This document shows positions 7,302 through 8,998 of a DNA stretch of 8,998 nucleotides, one piece after another. The notes below the pieces were generated by a model. That model saw nothing but the letters and a program-made list of their open reading frames with translations. It searched no databases and had not been told where the DNA came from. Position numbers and translations under genes: made by a program. The stretch's first letter is position 1. Each line of letters begins with the position of its first letter. Where the stretch lies: positions 1 through 8,998 of the forward strand of contig JAYNJU010000021.1 in the NCBI GenBank assembly GCA_038110465.1. Reading direction: 5' to 3'. The DNA is from Marisimplicoccus sp038110465 (lineage in GTDB: Bacteria; Bacteroidota; Bacteroidia; Flavobacteriales; Flavobacteriaceae).

Positions 7302-7762
7302 AAAATATTTTTCATTAATCTTTTCTTGTCATTTACACTTTCTTCAAGAGAGATCATGGTCTCTGTTCTAAGAACACCCTCTATATCATCAATTGAAAAA
7401 ATTACTTCTCTAGCATGTTCAGTACTTTTAGCTCTTATTTTACAGAAAATATTGTATTTACCAGTAGTAATATGGGCTTCTGTTACGTATGGTTTTTTCT
7501 TAAGCTCCTCTATGATTTCATAAGTTCTTCTTGATCTGTCTATTAAGATTCCAACATATGCAATGAAGTTATATCCTAGCGAAGCGTAATCTAAAGTTAG
7601 AGAAGAACCTTTGATAATACCTAAATCCTCCATTTTCTTAACTCTAACATGAACAGTACCTGCTGAAATCAATAGTCTTTTAGCAATATCCGTAAAAGGC
7701 GTTCTGGTGTTATCAATTAAAATATCAAGTATTTTTCTGTCAACTTCATCTAGTTTTTGCAT
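7289..7762 (-). CDS. Lrp/AsnC family transcriptional regulator
   Basis: This is a feast/famine regulator of 157 residues, the usual length. The N-terminal winged helix-turn-helix covers about 4-55: LDEVDRKILDILIDNTRTPF, then DIAKRLLISAGTVHVRVKKM (25-44) as the DNA-contacting helices, then EDLGIIKGSSLTLDY. Residues about 65-140 form the RAM domain that binds amino acids and makes dimers and octamers, with AHITTGKYNIFCKI (96-109) and the strongly conserved end DDIEGVLRTETMISLEE (125-141). The protein resembles a widespread flavobacterial orthologue group whose targets I do not know. It faces the XRE regulator gene across 203 bp and may control itself or that gene. Proline dehydrogenase genes elsewhere are often under Lrp-type control, but aroB lies between and nothing in the sequence proves such a link. 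Confidence 0.95.
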   Translation of the reverse strand: MQKLDEVDRKILDILIDNTRTPFTDIAKRLLISAGTVHVRVKKMEDLGIIKGSSLTLDYASLGYNFIAYVGILIDRSRRTYEIIEELKKKPYVTEAHITTGKYNIFCKIRAKSTEHAREVIFSIDDIEGVLRTETMISLEESVNDKKRLMKNIFQEL

Positions 7763-7854
7763 ATTTCACATGTTTTTGCTAAAATATTAAATTTTCTTCA
7801 ACGATTATTAAATACTATTAATTATCATAATTATTATAAATGTTTTATATAAAT

Positions 7855-7885
7855 TTTTAAGATTTTAATATTAATTTTACATTTG
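7855..7885 (+). promoter_or_regulatory. Candidate promoter of the XRE-lipoprotein pair
   Basis: TACATTTG at 7878-7885 is a full match to the Bacteroidota -7 box TAnnTTTG. Nineteen bases upstream, TTTT at 7855-7858 matches three of four positions of the -33 TTTG element, at the standard spacing. A start near 7892 would leave a leader of about 75 nt before ATG 7966, and that leader would contain the inverted half-sites described separately. This is the best-supported promoter in the window. Confidence 0.42.
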
Positions 7886-7893
7886 TTTCTGAG

Positions 7894-7932
7894 TTTACAA
7901 TTGTGAAATAATAAATTTTATTATATTGTAAA
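7894..7932. promoter_or_regulatory. Candidate operator: three TTGTRAA half-sites in inverted arrangement
   Basis: TTTACAA (7894-7900) and TTGTAAA (7926-7932) are an exact inverted pair separated by 25 nt. TTGTGAA (7901-7907) directly abuts the first, giving a tight dyad around the perfect 8-bp palindrome ACAATTGT (7897-7904). The sites lie just downstream of the candidate promoter, where a bound repressor could block transcription of the XRE gene. Autorepression by the XRE protein or control by the divergent Lrp protein are both possible; the sequence does not decide between them. Confidence 0.35.
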
Positions 7933-7940
7933 TCAATATA
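7922..7940. repeat. Inverted repeat TATATTG / CAATATA
   Basis: TATATTG (7922-7928), loop TAAAT (7929-7933) and CAATATA (7934-7940) form an exact 7-bp inverted repeat. The dyad continues imperfectly outward (AAATTTTA at 7913-7920 against ATAAATTTT at 7943-7951). As RNA it would be a weak AT-only hairpin in the XRE leader, ending about 15 nt before the start codon. As DNA it overlaps the TTGTAAA half-site. It has no U-tract and no GC pairs beyond one per arm, so it is not a convincing terminator. Confidence 0.4.
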
Positions 7941-7965
7941 TTATAAATTTTAATAAAACCTTTAC

Positions 7966-8337
7966 ATGAATAAAAAGTTTATACTAAATAGAATTAAAAA
8001 ATTAATTGAAGATAAAAATCTTAATAATTCAGAATTTGCAGAAAAAATAGGAATTCCAAAATCCTCAGTTACTCACCTACTCTCAGAGAGAAATAATCCA
8101 AGTTTAGATTTGATTATTAAAATATCAGAAGCTTTTGATGGAATATCTACAGATTACCTAATTTTTGGATCAAATAATACTATAAAAGATAATCTTGAAA
8201 GTATTAACGATTTAAATGAAGTTTTAAGTAAGGAAATTTCAGAAGATAATGTTAAAGAACCCAATAAAAAGATAAAATCTATAATCCTTATTTACGAAAA
8301 CAATAAATTTGAACAAATCAATAAACTTAACAATTGA
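7966..8337 (+). CDS. XRE-family helix-turn-helix transcriptional regulator
   Basis: The protein has 123 residues. An HTH_3/Cro-CI domain fills about 6-66, with NNSEFAEKIGI (20-30) as the first helix of the motif and PKSSVTHLLSERNNPSLDLI (31-50) covering the recognition helix. Residues 67-100 are polar and acidic and probably a flexible linker. A conserved-looking tail, KKIKSIILIYENNKFEQI (101-118), resembles the short C-terminal element of many flavobacterial XRE regulators. No phage genes or toxin partner lie next to it, so a chromosomal housekeeping role is more likely than a phage repressor or antitoxin. The TGA stop overlaps the TTG start of the lipoprotein gene (TTGA), which points to coupled translation. 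Half-sites in the leader suggest possible autoregulation. Confidence 0.9.
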   Translation: MNKKFILNRIKKLIEDKNLNNSEFAEKIGIPKSSVTHLLSERNNPSLDLIIKISEAFDGISTDYLIFGSNNTIKDNLESINDLNEVLSKEISEDNVKEPNKKIKSIILIYENNKFEQINKLNN

Positions 8338-8705
8338 AAAGATTTTTAATTATTTCACTAATATTTATTTCGTGTTACAATGTTGAAAGAAATTGTTCTG
8401 ATTTTAGAACTGGAGTTTTTGAATTTTCTACAACTTTTAATGACTCTATCATAAAATCAACTTTTACTAGAACAGAAAACTTTGAGATTGAAATATTCAA
8501 TGAAATTAAAGACTCATCAAGTATAAGATGGGTTAATGAATGTGAATTTATTCTAACTAAATTAAAACCTAGAAATAATCAAGAAAAGAGGCCTATTAGA
8601 ATCAATATTTTAAGAACTTACGGAAATTCATATGATTTTGAATATTCTCAAGTTAATAACCCCAAAAAAATAAACAGAGGGACTGTAAGAAAACTCTCTG
8701 ATTAA
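8334..8705 (+). CDS. Small conserved lipoprotein, parC-adjacent family
   Basis: The function is unknown. The 123 residues start with a signal peptide (KR then FLIISLIFIS) and a probable lipobox FISC with Cys14 as the lipidated residue, so it should be an envelope lipoprotein. Two further cysteines lie at 21 and 70. The body has patterns that I recognise from a flavobacterial family: ERNCSDFRTGVFEF (18-31), RTENFEIE (46-53), IRWVNECEFILTKLKP (64-79) and a basic end. From memory, members are often named DNA topoisomerase IV in databases, apparently because they sit beside parC, as here; nothing in this chain is topoisomerase-like. The TTG start at 8334 overlaps the XRE stop, and no in-frame ATG alternative keeps the signal peptide. 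The stop shares the palindrome TTAA (8702-8705) with the convergent parC stop. Confidence 0.82.
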   Translation: MKRFLIISLIFISCYNVERNCSDFRTGVFEFSTTFNDSIIKSTFTRTENFEIEIFNEIKDSSSIRWVNECEFILTKLKPRNNQEKRPIRINILRTYGNSYDFEYSQVNNPKKINRGTVRKLSD

Positions 8706-8998
8706 AAATCTAGTTTTGTTTGTGCTTGACTATTTTCAGAAGAAACCTGCTGCTCGTCTTTAACTTCTATATCTTTAATTTTTTTTATTTTATCACCAAT
8801 TAGATTAGTTTCTTTAAAAGATATTTTTCTGATAAGATACTTAGTGACAATATTTCCTTTAGTATCCCTACCCTTAGTATTTAAATCAGCAAAATCTAAT
8901 TCCCATTTAAGTTTTTTTAATGAAGCACGTTTTCTTAGATGGACTGTAACTAAATCAGCTTCATTTTTGTTATTCTCACTGAAATATAAAACTTCTGA
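8702..8998 (-). CDS. parC: DNA topoisomerase IV subunit A, C-terminal end (5' part beyond window)
   Basis: Only the last 98 residues are in the window, read on the minus strand to TAA at 8702. Topoisomerase IV separates linked daughter chromosomes; the A subunit carries the cleavage tyrosine in a part that lies outside the window. The visible stretch has the look of a GyrA/ParC C-terminal-domain blade as found in Bacteroidota: EVLYFSENNKNEADLVTV (2-19), KLKWELDFADLNTKGRDTKG (30-49) and NIVTKYLIRKISFKE (50-64), with the GyrA-box-like KGRDTKG. It then passes into a lysine-rich and polar tail and ends in QTKLDF. In the orthologues I remember, this blade is followed by further blades, so the domain may be shorter here. 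GyrA cannot be fully excluded, but the sequence and the lipoprotein neighbour favour ParC. Confidence 0.75.
   Translation of the reverse strand, partial: SEVLYFSENNKNEADLVTVHLRKRASLKKLKWELDFADLNTKGRDTKGNIVTKYLIRKISFKETNLIGDKIKKIKDIEVKDEQQVSSENSQAQTKLDF

Larger units (their letters stand above)
7763..7965. other. Divergent intergenic region between the Lrp and XRE regulator genes
   Basis: This 203-bp gap is the only sizeable non-coding stretch in the window and is extremely AT-rich. The XRE-side half holds a perfect TAnnTTTG box (7878-7885) and inverted TTGTRAA half-sites (7894-7932). The Lrp-side half (7763-7850) shows no full TAnnTTTG match on the minus strand; the nearest is TATTTTAG close to the start codon. 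I see no open frame with recognisable content, no tRNA and no strong GC hairpin. Confidence 0.7.

Noticed and set aside
7326..7523. Plus-strand open frame opposite the Lrp RAM domain
   Set aside because: It is a shadow of the conserved Lrp/AsnC gene.
7922..7951. AT-rich inverted repeat considered as a terminator or riboswitch
   Set aside because: The arms have almost no GC pairs, there is no U-tract in the right place, and no conserved aptamer elements can be seen. A DNA-binding site is the more modest reading.
7966..8705. XRE regulator plus small downstream gene considered as a toxin-antitoxin or defence pair
   Set aside because: The downstream product has a lipoprotein signal peptide and resembles a parC-linked lipoprotein family, not a toxin or nuclease. 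No phage or mobile-element genes lie nearby.

Overview
The window looks like a compact, very AT-rich chromosome segment from a member of the Bacteroidota, most likely a flavobacterial lineage. The grounds are: an LpxC-FabZ fusion gene, the order lpxD, lpxC-fabZ, lpxA, efp, start codons without Shine-Dalgarno sequences, upstream boxes resembling the Bacteroidota -7 element TAnnTTTG, and Lrp, XRE and small lipoprotein genes resembling flavobacterial families. Very short spacers and overlapping gene ends suggest a streamlined, perhaps marine, genome. That last point is inference, and the family cannot be fixed from this window.

Thirteen protein genes fill nearly everything. Bases 1-4283 are a minus-strand cluster read lpxD, lpxC-fabZ, lpxA, efp, sucD (the last cut by the window edge). 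It makes the first three enzymes of lipid A synthesis, a fatty-acid dehydratase, elongation factor P, and the alpha subunit of succinyl-CoA synthetase. Neighbouring genes overlap by 8 nt or are separated by 1 to 20 nt, so they are probably co-transcribed. Bases 4333-5072 are a plus-strand pair: tsaE (tRNA t6A synthesis) and a small membrane protein resembling DUF4258 proteins, joined by an ATGA overlap.

Bases 5062-8998 alternate strand gene by gene: proline dehydrogenase (minus), aroB (plus), an Lrp/AsnC regulator (minus), an XRE-type regulator plus a small lipoprotein (plus pair), and the C-terminal end of a topoisomerase IV subunit A (minus). All three convergent gene pairs overlap at their 3' ends (11, 13 and 4 nt), so no room is left for ordinary terminators between them.

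The only sizeable non-coding stretch is 7763-7965 (203 bp), between the divergent Lrp and XRE genes. It holds a perfect TAnnTTTG box and several inverted TTGTRAA half-sites, a plausible regulatory region. No rRNA, tRNA, CRISPR array, insertion sequence, phage gene or defence system was seen. The content is mainly housekeeping. The items most worth a second look are the operator-like dyads, the apparently shortened ParC tail, and the lipoprotein next to parC whose relatives appear to carry a misleading topoisomerase name.
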